Shown: in pieces, positions 33,301 through 41,788 of the stretch
Numbering within the stretch: the first letter of the stretch is position 1
Layout of the letters: the number at the start of each line of letters is the position of its first letter
DNA from: Dermatemys mawii
Lineage: Eukaryota > Chordata > Testudines > Dermatemydidae
Direction of reading: 5' to 3'
DNA length: 64,000 bases
Assembly: GCA_007922305.1 (NCBI GenBank)
Contig: ML677348.1
Location: 20,363,677 to 20,427,676 of the forward strand
The notes under the pieces: generated by a model
What the model was told of the DNA's origin: nothing
Seen by the model: only the letters and a program-made list of their open reading frames with translations
Database searches by the model: none
Program-made: the position numbers and the translations under genes

Positions 33301-36013
33301 GTCCTCTTGCCGCTTTGAAGGACCCTGCTTAAAGCACTGCCAGGGCAGCGCTTTAGCATTTCTGCCCCTTTTGCGCTCCCCGTTGGTAGCTCTGCAAGTA
33401 GGGACCTGGCAGGATTGCAGATGGGGGGGGGGGTGCAAAAAGAGCAGCAATGTCAAAGCGCTGCTGTAACAGCGCTTTAAGCCGGGTCGTTTAAAGCTCT
33501 GCCGCAGCAGCGCTTTAAAGTTAGGCAGTCGGGGCCAGACAGGCTTTTTACCGGTACGGCGTACCGGCCTGTACCGCCTTACTTTCACCTCTGGCTCCTG
33601 GACACCATTAATAAGTTGGTACTGTATGTCCTCCATTGAATCCCTGTTTTCTATGGGTCCAATTCAAGGTCTTGGTCCTAAATAAAGCCATTAATGGGTC
33701 AGAACCAGGTTATATTAAGGACTATCTCTTCATTCACATTCCTCTGAGACCACTGCACTCATCAGGGATGTGGAAACTGTATAGAAATTATTGGGAGCCA
33801 GAGGCAAGGAATGTTCAGTGATGGGTCCTAGCCCCCCTGTAGCAGATCCTCTCCCTGCCCTCCTGCAACAGATCAGAATGTGTACTTAGCTAAAGAGCAA
33901 GGCCAAGAATTGAAATGAAGTCTTGCTAACAGTAGCAATGAGAACAGAGAGATGTCTTTTTCTACAGTGAGTTTCTTGTGAAGCTTGAATAAAACAAAGA
34001 ATTTAAATGGTGAATAGATTTGGGTTTAATTTCTCACAGCACAGGTGTGCTTCCCATTGCTGAGATGAACAATCATCACAGTTTTCTGTTGGAAAAGCAT
34101 TGAAGAAAAAGACTAGCACGGAATAGCTGATAGTTATCGTGCAGATGTTAGCTTTGTTTTAATCATATAAAAATTATTTGTTTTAAGGGGATCCACGCAG
34201 GCCATATCCTACAGATTTGGAGATGAGGAGTGGCCTTTTGGGTCAGATGAACAACCCATCCACTAATGGAGTTAATGGACACTTGCCAGGGGATGCACTT
34301 GCAGCAGGCAGATTGCCAGGTAATGAAAGTATTCAGATGTTTATGCAATGAATAAAAGAAATGCCATAATGATGGCAATTACGAATTTAATTCACTTCCA
34401 AAGTGTCCCTCGGTGATAGCAAGACAGAACTAAAACAGCTGAAAATTCTGGGTGACACTGCATTGGATTAGTGCCCTGGCATTAAGGGATTACTAAACAA
34501 AGTAAGCAGTTTGAAAGGCTGGCACGGTGATATAGAAGGGCAGGAGAAAATGTATTCTGTTTTATTTGTCCCACTGCTAAATCAAATTGAGATAACTGGA
34601 TCATATTGGCAAAATATGGAAAAAATTTCACTCATGAAAGAAGACGTATGTAGGCTTTCAGTTTCCAATCAATTTCTGTGTAATTTGTAGTAAACTGATT
34701 ATTTTAAAATCACACACTAAAATATGGAAAACTTTCAGAGCAAATTACTACTTTCTTAGCAATGAAAATAAATATCATTTTCATTTGAATCATGAAAGAG
34801 AAGTTCAGATATGTATGAAGTCAGAAGACTTTTTTTTCTCTTTAATTTATAGTCTATATCAATAGAATAACAAATATGTTTAGAAGTTTCAGATCTAGAA
34901 CTGGTGAATTAATATTTACCACTTAAGATAGACTCTTATTAACAAAACCAATTTAAAACTGTGGTGTTTTGAGTGTATGAATTAAGGATTAATTCCTTAA
35001 TACTTGTTTATTGAAACGGCCAGTAACAATGATTTTATTTGGATTCAGTCATGATTGCTAAACTGTATTCTGGTTTAAAAATAGTACTAGTGAACTAAGA
35101 ATACAGTGGAGTAGTTATGCTAGGTGATGGGTGGTTTTTATCTTTCCAGGCATTGACTAAAGAACATAACGTTTATATTGGATTTAAAGAAATCTTTTGG
35201 TTCTTGTCTGTCTGTCTGACCATTTGTAGTTATGAAAAGTTTGTTTTCAAAAGTTAAGATTGTTACGGTGGGGTACATCTAAAACCAAAAGTGTTTCTCT
35301 AGAACAGTTAGAATAACTGTGTGTGTATAAATACTGGGCTGGAAACCAGAAATTCAATTCTCCTGGCTGTGAAGTCTTGGACAAGTCACTTAGCCTGTGT
35401 CCTGAAACGTGAAATGGAGGTGATAACATCCACTCATTTCTCCGTGGACTTGTGAAGATTAGTTAATGTTTGAACAGGCTGTGAAGATATAAAGCACTCA
35501 CAAACATTATTTTGATATTTTTAAAATAGTGTGATCACAATAGAAAAGGGTGGATTCTGTTCTCTCTATCAAAGTAGTACCTCTGATGGAACAGGCCTTA
35601 CAGTGTTAGAATGGCTCATTTACAAGAGACTTCAGCTGCCAAGTGAATTGTTTAACTATCTTGATTAAAAATTCAAGAATGAGGATCAGGAGAATAATTT
35701 GGCACTGAAAAACAAACTTTCAGAAATGTTTTTAACAGTACGTTCAGCTGTGCCTGTTTTTAGATGCATGGGCTTCTCCATTTAAAAGGCTGATATTCAG
35801 CTAATGATTATGCTACCAGAGCATTGTATTTATTTTTCAGATGTGCTTGCCCCTCAATATCCCTGGCAATCAAGTGATATCTCAATGAACATGCTACCTC
35901 CTAATCATAGCAATGACTTTATGCTGGAGCCTCCAGGGCACAATAAAGAAAATGAAGATGATGTAGAAGTTATGTCAACAGACTCCTCAAGCAGCAGCAG
36001 TGACTCAGATTAA
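15955..36013 (+). CDS. MED4: MED4, Mediator complex subunit 4 (seven coding exons, complete)
   Basis: Mediator subunit of the middle module, which bridges transcription factors and RNA polymerase II in the nucleus. The seven exons join in frame to 254 codons plus stop. Human MED4 is 270 residues as I recall; the deficit is in the low-complexity N-terminus. Residues ~49–105 form the conserved coiled-coil segment ([39 protein letters not shown]). A conserved [19 protein letters not shown] block and a [13 protein letters not shown] block follow. The tail is acidic and serine-rich ([12 protein letters not shown]). All introns are GT–AG. The start at 15955 was chosen because MAAG…[14 protein letters not shown] aligns with the mammalian N-terminus. 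The frame is open further upstream, so a longer start is not formally excluded. It converges on NUDT15. Confidence 0.97.
17883..18222. mobile_element. Palindromic fold-back element
   Basis: The left arm (17883–18012) and right arm (about 18027–18172) are near-perfect inverted copies of about 130–145 bases, each containing ACAAATTTATTTGGGCATAA. They are separated by a spacer of about 15 bases. The right flank carries GACTAACATGGCTACCACTC, which I remember as the terminus of a turtle family. No coding potential. Confidence 0.85.
19023..19090. repeat. 34-bp tandem duplication inside the LTR
   Basis: Two copies of a unit containing AATGTTGGTTACATAAGAAA, 19023–19056 and 19057–19090, with one difference. 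Confidence 0.95.
19347..19720. mobile_element. Truncated hAT element inside the LTR
   Basis: The left end CAGGAGTGGGCAAACTATGG matches the terminal sequence of 41092–41651 (whose right end is GTTTGCCCACTCCTG). The interior is GC-rich. The right terminus is missing and LTR sequence resumes near 19720. Confidence 0.7.
19770..19779. other. Assembly gap (10 N)
   Basis: Ten undetermined bases. The true length may differ. Confidence 1.
20409..20660. mobile_element. Harbinger-type MITE in MED4 intron 1
   Basis: The ends GGCTGTGTCTGCACTGCCAC and GAGCAGTGTAGACATACCT form an inverted repeat. TTA flanks both sides (20406–20408 and 20661–20663). Confidence 0.78.
22330..22354. repeat. (CA)n microsatellite
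   Basis: Twelve AC/CA units. Confidence 0.97.
24362..24484. mobile_element. Short palindromic MITE (GTGACCAGA type)
   Basis: Ends GTCACCAGACAGCAAG and CATCTGGTCACACTATG are inverted repeats. It is an inverted relative of 48799–48912. Confidence 0.7.
24546..24615. repeat. 18-bp direct repeats bracketing a copied segment
   Basis: GGCGCACCAGAACAAAGC at 24546–24563 recurs at 24598–24615 with one change. The segment 24561–24600 between them is identical over 40 bases to 25358–25397. Confidence 0.95.
25100..25477 (-). pseudogene. Harbinger transposase C-terminal fragment
   Basis: Minus-strand translation gives [20 protein letters not shown] followed by [20 protein letters not shown] and IAAYCRLDR, then a stop and a degraded tail. 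It matches the end of the DDE_Tnp_4 domain seen at 14461–14765, from a different copy. Confidence 0.8.
25478..25793 (+). mobile_element. hAT (ZBED-type) 3' terminal fragment
   Basis: AT-rich 3' region ending GCGATTAATCAACAGCCCTT. It is related to the inverse of 50769–51130, which carries the same GATTAATCAAC terminus. Coding part absent. Confidence 0.75.
25897..25963 (+). CDS. MED4: MED4 coding exon 2
   Basis: 67 bases between a TTTCAG acceptor and a GTAAAC donor. Encodes [20 protein letters not shown] and SQ. Ends in phase 0. Confidence 0.95.
25964..28865 (+). other. MED4: MED4 intron 2
   Basis: About 2.9 kb. Apart from a perfect hairpin at 26672–26718 I see no assignable element. Confidence 0.8.
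26672..26718. repeat. Perfect 18-bp stem hairpin
   Basis: CTTTCCTGGCCACTTAAA and its exact complement TTTAAGTGGCCAGGAAAG are separated by an 11-base loop. Confidence 0.95.
28866..29036 (+). CDS. MED4: MED4 coding exon 3
   Basis: 171 bases, 57 codons, phase 0 at both ends. Encodes the core coiled coil with heptad-spaced leucines. Confidence 0.97.
29801..29858 (+). CDS. MED4: MED4 coding exon 4
   Basis: 58 bases, acceptor AACTAG, donor GTGAGT. Encodes [19 protein letters not shown] and ends in phase 1. Confidence 0.95.
30283..30326. repeat. (TTTC)n microsatellite
   Basis: About ten tetranucleotide units. Confidence 0.95.
30702..31014. mobile_element. Pogo/Tigger-like MITE with TA duplication
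   Basis: Both ends read CAGTAGACTCTCGATTATCC in inverted orientation. The match is exact over these 20 bases and continues for a few more. TA flanks both sides (30700–30701 and 31015–31016). TIR sequence and TA duplication fit the Tc1/mariner–pogo (Tigger) group. The interior is short, GC-rich and without a transposase. Confidence 0.9.
31264..32135 (+). mobile_element. Solo LTR-like element in MED4 intron 4
   Basis: It starts TGTGACAGACTGATAG and ends GAACTGTGACA. AATAAA occurs near 31841 inside a run typical of an R/U5 boundary. No TSD is visible, so boundaries and the solo-LTR call are tentative. Lies on the sense strand of MED4. Confidence 0.55.
32317..32403 (+). CDS. MED4: MED4 coding exon 5
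   Basis: 87 bases, acceptor TTCACAG, donor GTAAAT. Encodes [20 protein letters not shown] and CAPLTWVP. Confidence 0.97.
32701..33593. mobile_element. hAT element packed with palindromic modules
   Basis: The ends CAGGGGTGAAAGTAA and CTTACTTTCACCTCTG are hAT-type inverted repeats flanked by a perfect 8-bp TSD GCTCCTGG (32693–32700 and 33594–33601). Inside are eight 27–29-bp palindromes of the form TTAAAGCGCTG…CAGCGCTTTAA at 32893, 32931, 33054, 33116, 33268, 33328, 33453 and 33491. The first is perfect over 28 bases. The two halves (about 32885–33200 and 33200–33520) are also inverted copies of each other. Open frames here on both strands reflect that symmetry and are not genes. Confidence 0.9.
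34188..34319 (+). CDS. MED4: MED4 coding exon 6
   Basis: 132 bases. Encodes [20 protein letters not shown] and the [20 protein letters not shown] stretch. Acceptor TTTTAAG, donor GTAATG. Confidence 0.97.
34320..35840 (+). other. MED4: MED4 intron 6
   Basis: About 1.5 kb, AT-rich, with a MIR-like SINE at 35331–35515. Confidence 0.85.
35331..35515 (+). mobile_element. MIR-like SINE
   Basis: Carries the MIR core order: GGCTGTGAAGTCTTGGACAA, then GTCACTTAGCCTG, CTGAAACGTGAAATGGAGGT and a terminal AAAGCACTCACAAA. Diverged, plus orientation. Confidence 0.75.
35841..36013 (+). CDS. MED4: MED4 coding exon 7 with stop
   Basis: 173 bases to TAA at 36011–36013. Encodes [20 protein letters not shown], the [16 protein letters not shown] block and the acidic serine-rich tail. 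Confidence 0.97.
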
Positions 36014-36201
36014 GAACCAAAAAGGGACAACATCCCAACTAAATTGACTTTTATTTCCTCTGGTGAAGGCAAGTGGAACAGTGTTCAACAAAAGCTGCAA
36101 TACCAGTCTGATACATTGGCTTCACTGTGCAGTGAGAAGACACAGCCTGTTTAGATCTAGGATGGTGATTTTAAAATGGTGAACTCTTTGTTGCTCTAGA
36201 T

Positions 36202-36427
36202 CAGTGGTCGTTGAACAGGGGTGTGTGAGACCCCACCGCTGCCACCGATCCCATACGGGAGACTGCTAAACTCCCGGGCAGGCTATTTTAGTACTGCTGA
36301 AATGCCGCCACAGAAAGCGGAAGCTTTCGCTTTCCGCAGTGACATTTTGGCAGACATACCCCTGGGGGCCGCTTGACTTTTTCCTCGGCAAGAAGGGGCC
36401 GCCAAGGGAAAAGTTTGAAGACCCCTG
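36202..36427. mobile_element. hAT element in the MED4 3'UTR
   Basis: The ends CAGTGGTCGTTGAAC and GTTTGAAGACCCCTG are inverted repeats. The TSD CTCTAGAT is identical on both sides (36194–36201 and 36428–36435). The middle is GC-rich. Confidence 0.9.
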
Positions 36428-36828
36428 CTCTAGATATTATCCAGTAGGTGCTCAATTAAAACAAGCAAAAATTGGTGGTAACTTTTTGTCGGAGAGAGCT
36501 TTGCCAGCTTTCCAGTGATTATGTTTTTTGTAAACTGTATATTTTTTTACTATGCATTAGACAAAATAAGTTTCTGGAAAATAAGCTGTAAGGGGAATCC
36601 CCTTGGATGTTTAATAACTTCACTCTTTTGATAATAGCCTTTCTATTAAGGCACAAAAAATGTGTACAGCTGTGTAGATTTTAAAAGTTGGCTGCTTTAT
36701 TAGCTACTGCCAGACTCAAGTGTTTGATCATCTTGTGTGTTACAAGAACAAAAGTGTGATGTGACCATAAGCTGTTATACAAAAATATTTTTGTAATTAT
36801 TGTAATATATAGTGAAATTGTTGTTATA

Positions 36829-36834
36829 AATAAA
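36829..36834 (+). terminator. MED4: Candidate MED4 polyadenylation signal
   Basis: AATAAA 816 bases after the stop codon, in an AT-rich stretch and followed by a TG-rich run. Confidence 0.7.
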
Positions 36835-36850
36835 AATCGCAACTTTGATG

Positions 36851-37860
36851 TACTTTTACATTTCAATTTGCAGAATTTAATTGTGGACTTACTAACTTTT
36901 CTGCTTACATGTCTCCACATGTAACATGCAGTTGTTACGAGAGAACAAGTAGTTTCTGCAGTTTCCATTCACCCTCATACATGGTTTTCTAAATTTTTGA
37001 CTAAATCTGCCCCAGCTTTTTCATTCTGCATATTTCTGTTAGAATTCCCCTTTGCTCAGTCACTCCTCCATAACATTTAGGTATCGCAAAACATTTCAAG
37101 GCTGAAAACTGATACTTCCCAGACCCTAGTTTGAGTGACTTAGACTATTCACTATGAAATATGATGTAATTTTGACAGTGATCATTCTAAGCATATTTGT
37201 AATCCACTTTCCTCTTCCCTAATTCAAATTTACAACAGGCAGTAAGGAAATGGGAAGGTAAAGTAAAGCAATGGCAGAGATGCAAAAAATAAGCCAAGAA
37301 GTACAAAATTTTCTTTCACTGGTATGAGTGTATTAAGTGAAAGTCATTGTTAATGAAAGTATTTAAGTACAATTCAAAAAAAGTTTCTTCTTATTCATTC
37401 TCTGTTCATCTGATTCTCAGATTCAAACCACTCATTTCATGAGGAAAGCCAGCTTCAGTAGAGGTTTTCACTTATTTCTCCCAGCTGAGCCTGCAGCGTG
37501 CTCTAAATCTTGATTACTAAGTTATTTGCTGATTGTATTCTAGAAACTGAACATCTTGCTTTTAGAATGTTCTCGGCAGCAGACGTATTGTGGGAGGGAA
37601 GTAGAAATGACTTTGAAGACCAAATCACACTCTGTCTAGAAAGAGGTACCTATTTCTCTATTTCAACATCTGACTAAAATTTCCCTGCCTTCAGTTGCCC
37701 AGGTTTATTTTTCTTGATACTTATTATGTCAGTCCCTACTAGTTTTCCATAACATTCTTCAGGGAAAACAGCACAGACAAGACTTTAAAGGGATTGCTTG
37801 AAGAGGTGTGAAGCTGAGAATGGGAAAAAGACACAGGGAGCAACAAGGACAAATGTACCT
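36851..37860. other. Intergenic, nothing assigned
   Basis: AT-rich sequence between the MED4 3' end and the nested element. No supported feature. Confidence 0.4.
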
Positions 37861-38136
37861 AGGGTATATCTTCACTGTACAGTTAGGCTGAGCTCTTACA
37901 TGAGTTTTAGCCCAAACCCCCACCCCACCATCCACATAGGCTATCTGGCTTAAAAGGTGATTTCAGACAATAACTGACTCGACAGAGGGTGTAGATTAGA
38001 GCCTGAGTTCTGCTTTAACTCAGGCTGAATCTACCCACTTCTCAGGGAAGATGCAGGCTGAATCACTCGAGTGCTGACAGTCCTCCAATGCCCTTCCTGT
38101 AATTCTCCGTGAAGGACAAACAAGTTCTCTGTTTGC

Positions 38137-38795
38137 AATATTGTAGCTGTGTCCGTCCCAGGATATTAGACAAGGTGGGTGGGGTAGTATCTTGTATTGA
38201 ACCAACTTCTTTTGGTGAAAGAGAAGTTTCCAGGCTACACTGAGCTCTTCTCCAGGTCTGGGAAATGTCTCAGACCACATCTAGACTAGAGGGTTTACAG
38301 TGGCACCACCGTACTGATTCAGCTGCACTGCTGTAAGATCTCATGTAGTTGCTCTATGCTGATGGGAGAGAGCTCTCCTGTTGACATCATTAAGCCACCT
38401 CCAACAAGTGGCGGTAGCTGTGTCAGTGAGAGCATCTCCCACCGCTGTCCACACCGGTTCTTCTGTCAGTGTAACTCATGTTGTTTGGGGGTGTGGGTTT
38501 TTTTTCACACCCCTGAGTGACATAAGTTATACTGATAAAAGTACTAGTGTAGACATAGCCTCAGTCTCTCACAGGTAAATACGTGATCAAACAAATCGTT
38601 GAGCATAGTAATTAGCAAAGTGAAATGTGCTAAGGGACCAATTCTAACTCCTTATGCTAAACTGTTTGATCTTGTATTTAGCTGTGAGTACTTTTCCCAG
38701 ACCTGAAGAAGAGCTCTGTGTAGTCTTGTCTACCAACAGTAGTTGGTCCAATAAAAGAGATTACCTTACCCACCTTGTCTCTCAAATTCTCCCAC
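38137..38795. mobile_element. Fold-back element, middle level of the nest
   Basis: The left arm (ACAAGGTGGGTGGGGTAGTA, CTCTTCTCCAGGTCTGGGAA) and right arm (CCAGACCTGAAGAAGAGCTC, CTTACCCACCTTGTCTCTC) are inverted copies. The left arm is interrupted by a MITE at 38274. Related in style to 17883–18222. Confidence 0.75.
38274..38561. mobile_element. Harbinger-type MITE, innermost level
   Basis: The ends CCACATCTAGACTAG and CTAGTGTAGACATAGCCT are inverted repeats. CTCAG occurs on both sides (38269–38273 and 38560–38564), consistent with a CAG duplication. Confidence 0.7.
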
Positions 38796-38988
38796 CCTTT
38801 GGGAAAGAATCCTTGAGCATCTCAGCACAAAGAACCAGGGAATATGCCCCCAGACACACATGGGTGAATGGAGGAACAGTGAGTGCATTTATCCAGATAC
38901 AGTTTTGCAGTGGAGAGTGCTCACAGCAGAGGTAGGCTAACCCGGGTGCTGATCATGTGAGCTAACTTTGCAGTGAAGACATACCCTT

Positions 38989-40357
38989 CGGTGGAATATA
39001 GGAGGGGGAAATGGGAGTCGAGCCATAAGCAGGGGATTATTAAATAAAGGCCTTCTAGGTGAGGATAGGAACATATACTTGTCATATAGTGTTGCATGTA
39101 ACGTGGATGGTGTTGTATCACAGTGAAGCATTGAGCAGAAAATCCTAAAGAATTTTTTGTTGGGAACGTGCCCAGAAATTATACTACTTCCCTACTTCCA
39201 AAATCATGTGGTAAACAATGGCTAGCCTGGGTCTCTGGAAATAATATTGCTGACCTTTTGGCTCCAGCTCAGTCTCTCTTGATAATGTGTGGCATCAGAA
39301 ATGGGTCAAGTTATGTATCAGTTGAAAGCCACTTTCTCCCATGACTGCAATGGTACCAAACCTGAGAAACCTAGAACCATTATGTATAAAATTGATAGTG
39401 TTTTTAAAAACAACTTTTTATAATTTAACACAAATGCATTGCTTACATAAAAGACTGTGAGCTTTAGTAATCCTAGGGAAGCTAGCCTGGACATGTAAAA
39501 CTAAAAATATTTATTCATCAGCATCACCATTAGTGTAGTCTCTGTCTTGGGCACCACTACTAGACATATCACACTAATCCTTATAATAGCAGACTGTAAC
39601 TATAGCATGAAAGGTACTTTTGCTGCCTGCTGTTTCTTCAGGAACTTTTAAGATACTGGCAGCACAAACTATAAACCTACCCTTGATGAGGGTTGGGGGA
39701 AATGTACAACCCTTCATTCCATGTGGTGGAGAACCATCGGGGTAACTGCAGTCTCCAGAGGCAGTACTTTGTTGTAGTCTGTGGAGGAGCCAATGCTGCA
39801 TGTAATCTGCATGAGGAATTTACTGCAGGTTTTGCAATAAACTGTTCAATAGCCAATGGTACGTTAAAGTATAAGCCCTACAGTTAGCAGCTATGTGTTG
39901 GAAACCTGCCTTTTACTCACACATTTGTACACGAGGCTTTCTGATAAAATTGCAGGCTTATGCACCACTTGCTTACTGTCCCACTTTCTGATGCCAAAGT
40001 CACTGCAACCACCCATGCACCACTTAAAGCAGTAGTACACTCATGAGGTATTTTTTCAAGTTAGGCATCACTGTGGATCCTTGAAAAGCTCATGTACTGC
40101 AGGACAAAATGCTTTACCCCAAAAATTCAGCAGCTGCAAAGTCTTCATATTGCTGTTGGCTGCCCTCTCTTTGGCATTTGATAGCACCCCATCTTTTGCA
40201 GTTTTTCTGCACTTAGGATTGCTAAAAACTACATCCATATCCCACAAATCTTCAACATGTGCTTTAAGAGCCTTTCTGCTAAGCATATGGTGTTCTTCAA
40301 AGCACATATTTCTCTGTACTTAGCCTCTGCATCAGCCGTTGCTGCTATTTTCCCATC
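38989..40357. other. Intergenic, possible unidentified dead ORF
   Basis: Contains a 79-codon minus-strand frame at 40068–40307 (MCFEEHHMLSRKALKAHVED…) whose residue mix looks protein-like. Neighbouring frames on both sides give similar short pieces, which suggests a decayed gene or element of unknown family. I do not recognise it. The rest is unassigned. Confidence 0.35.
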
Positions 40358-40365
40358 CATTAGAG

Positions 40366-40647
40366 CAGGGGTAGGCAACCTATGGCACGGGTGCAAAAGG
40401 CATCACAGAAGCTGATTTTCAGTGACACTTACACTGCCTGGATCCTGGCCACTGATACAGGGGGTTCTGCATTTTAATTTAATTTTAAATGAAGCTTCTT
40501 AAACATTTTAAAAACCTTATTTACTTTACATACAATAGTTTAGTTATTATAGAAAGACATTCAAAAATGTGAATATATGCAAACCCCTAAATTACAGTGA
40601 ATAAATGAAGACTCAGTACACCACTTCTGAAAGGTTGCCGACCCCTG
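40366..40647. mobile_element. Non-autonomous hAT element, copy C
   Basis: Ends CAGGGGTAGGCAACCTATGG and GGTTGCCGACCCCTG with the TSD CATTAGAG/CATTAGTG (40358–40365 and 40648–40655). Same family as 156–456 and 1860–2161. Confidence 0.9.
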
Positions 40648-41091
40648 CATTAGTGCTGCTGCGAGGTGATTTATGAACAAACTCCAGCGGAGTTGCAGTT
40701 TGTAGGAGTAAAATCAGAATTTGTTTTCATTGCTTTTACATTTTGACACATCACATACATTCTTGATGTAGCATTCAATGTGATACAGTGTTGTATATGT
40801 GGGAGGTCTCTTAGGACAATTCACCTACTTCATTTTACTTTCCATGCAATGTTCTCGCTAACAGTGACCACTTTATACAGTTTCTCACCTGTCTCAAATA
40901 TTGAAACTCTAGTTCATGGATGCCTTTGGGCATCTAGCTTACCCCAAAAGAAGCAGGTTTTTTTCAAAGATTCACCTCATATAAGGTGAATCCTGCTCAC
41001 AACTGGCACTTGTCCTGGCATTTTCAATTTTTTTACTAATACTTACCTCTCCAACCTTGCCAAATTCAGTTTATGGGTGCACTTCTTAGAG

Positions 41092-41651
41092 CAGAAGGTG
41101 AGCAAACTACAGAGCATGGGGACCATCCTGCCCAGTTCTTGAGCTCCCGGCCTGGGAGACCACCCTGGCCCCTCCTCCACTACAGCCGCAGCTTGCTGCG
41201 CCACCCACGCACTGGCCCACTGCTCCTGCCAGGCAGCACAGCGGCATGGCTGGCTCCGACATGGTAAGGAGGTGGGGAATGGGGGGGGGGTTGGATATGG
41301 GGCAGGGGACTCTTGGGAGTGGTCAGGGACAGGGAATGGGGGGTTGGATGGCATGGGAGTCCTGGGGGACCTGTCAGGGAGCAGGTGTGTGGATAGGAGT
41401 CAGGGCAGTCAGAGCAAGGAGGGGTTGAATAGGAGGTGGGGTCCCAGGAAGGGGAGGTCAGGGGACAAGGAGCAAGGGGGTTGGATGGGTTGGGAGTTCT
41501 GGGGGGTACAGTCAGGGGCTGGAAAGTAGGATGGGGCAGAGAAGGGGTGGGGACAAGGCTGTTTGGGGAGACACAGCCTTCCCTATCCGGCCCTCCATAC
41601 AATTTTGCAACCCTGATGTGGCCCTCAGACCAAAAAGTTTGCCCACTCCTG
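41092..41651. mobile_element. GC-rich hAT element with perfect 8-bp duplication
   Basis: The ends CAGAAGGTGAGCAAACTAC and GTTTGCCCACTCCTG are flanked by TCTTAGAG on both sides (41084–41091 and 41652–41659). The interior has imperfect G-rich repeats (GGGGTTGGAT type) that create spurious long open frames. Confidence 0.9.
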
Positions 41652-41788
41652 TCTTAGAGCATGTAGGAGCCACCAATCATTGGTTAACCTGGTCCTCTGT
41701 GATATTCTCCAAAGATTCAGTTACTAGTCAGTAGTCTTCATCTCCTCATTGATGCTTAAAAATGACCAAGACCAAAAGCAAAAATAAT

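Larger units (their letters stand above)
36014..36850 (+). other. MED4: MED4 3'UTR
   Basis: Runs to a probable cleavage site shortly after AATAAA at 36829–36834. It contains a hAT element (36202–36427), so part of the mature UTR is transposon-derived. Confidence 0.75.
37861..38988. mobile_element. Outer element of a three-level nest
   Basis: The ends AGGGTATATCTTCACTG and CAGTGAAGACATACCCT form a long inverted repeat that continues inward to about 26 bases with a few mismatches. Its body is split by the fold-back element at about 38137–38795. No clear TSD. Confidence 0.65.

Noticed and set aside
32701..33593. CRISPR-like array of regularly repeated units
   Set aside because: The units are inverted palindromes with irregular spacing inside a transposon with an 8-bp TSD, in a vertebrate intron. 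There are no conserved direct repeats with unique spacers.
32838..33636. Several long frames on both strands (164, 114 and 93 codons) that look alike
   Set aside because: They are translations of the same palindromic modules in a hAT element read on both strands, so their resemblance is structural and not protein homology.
41180..41602. 140-codon minus-strand proline/serine-rich frame
   Set aside because: Lies wholly in the G-rich interior of the hAT element at 41092–41651.
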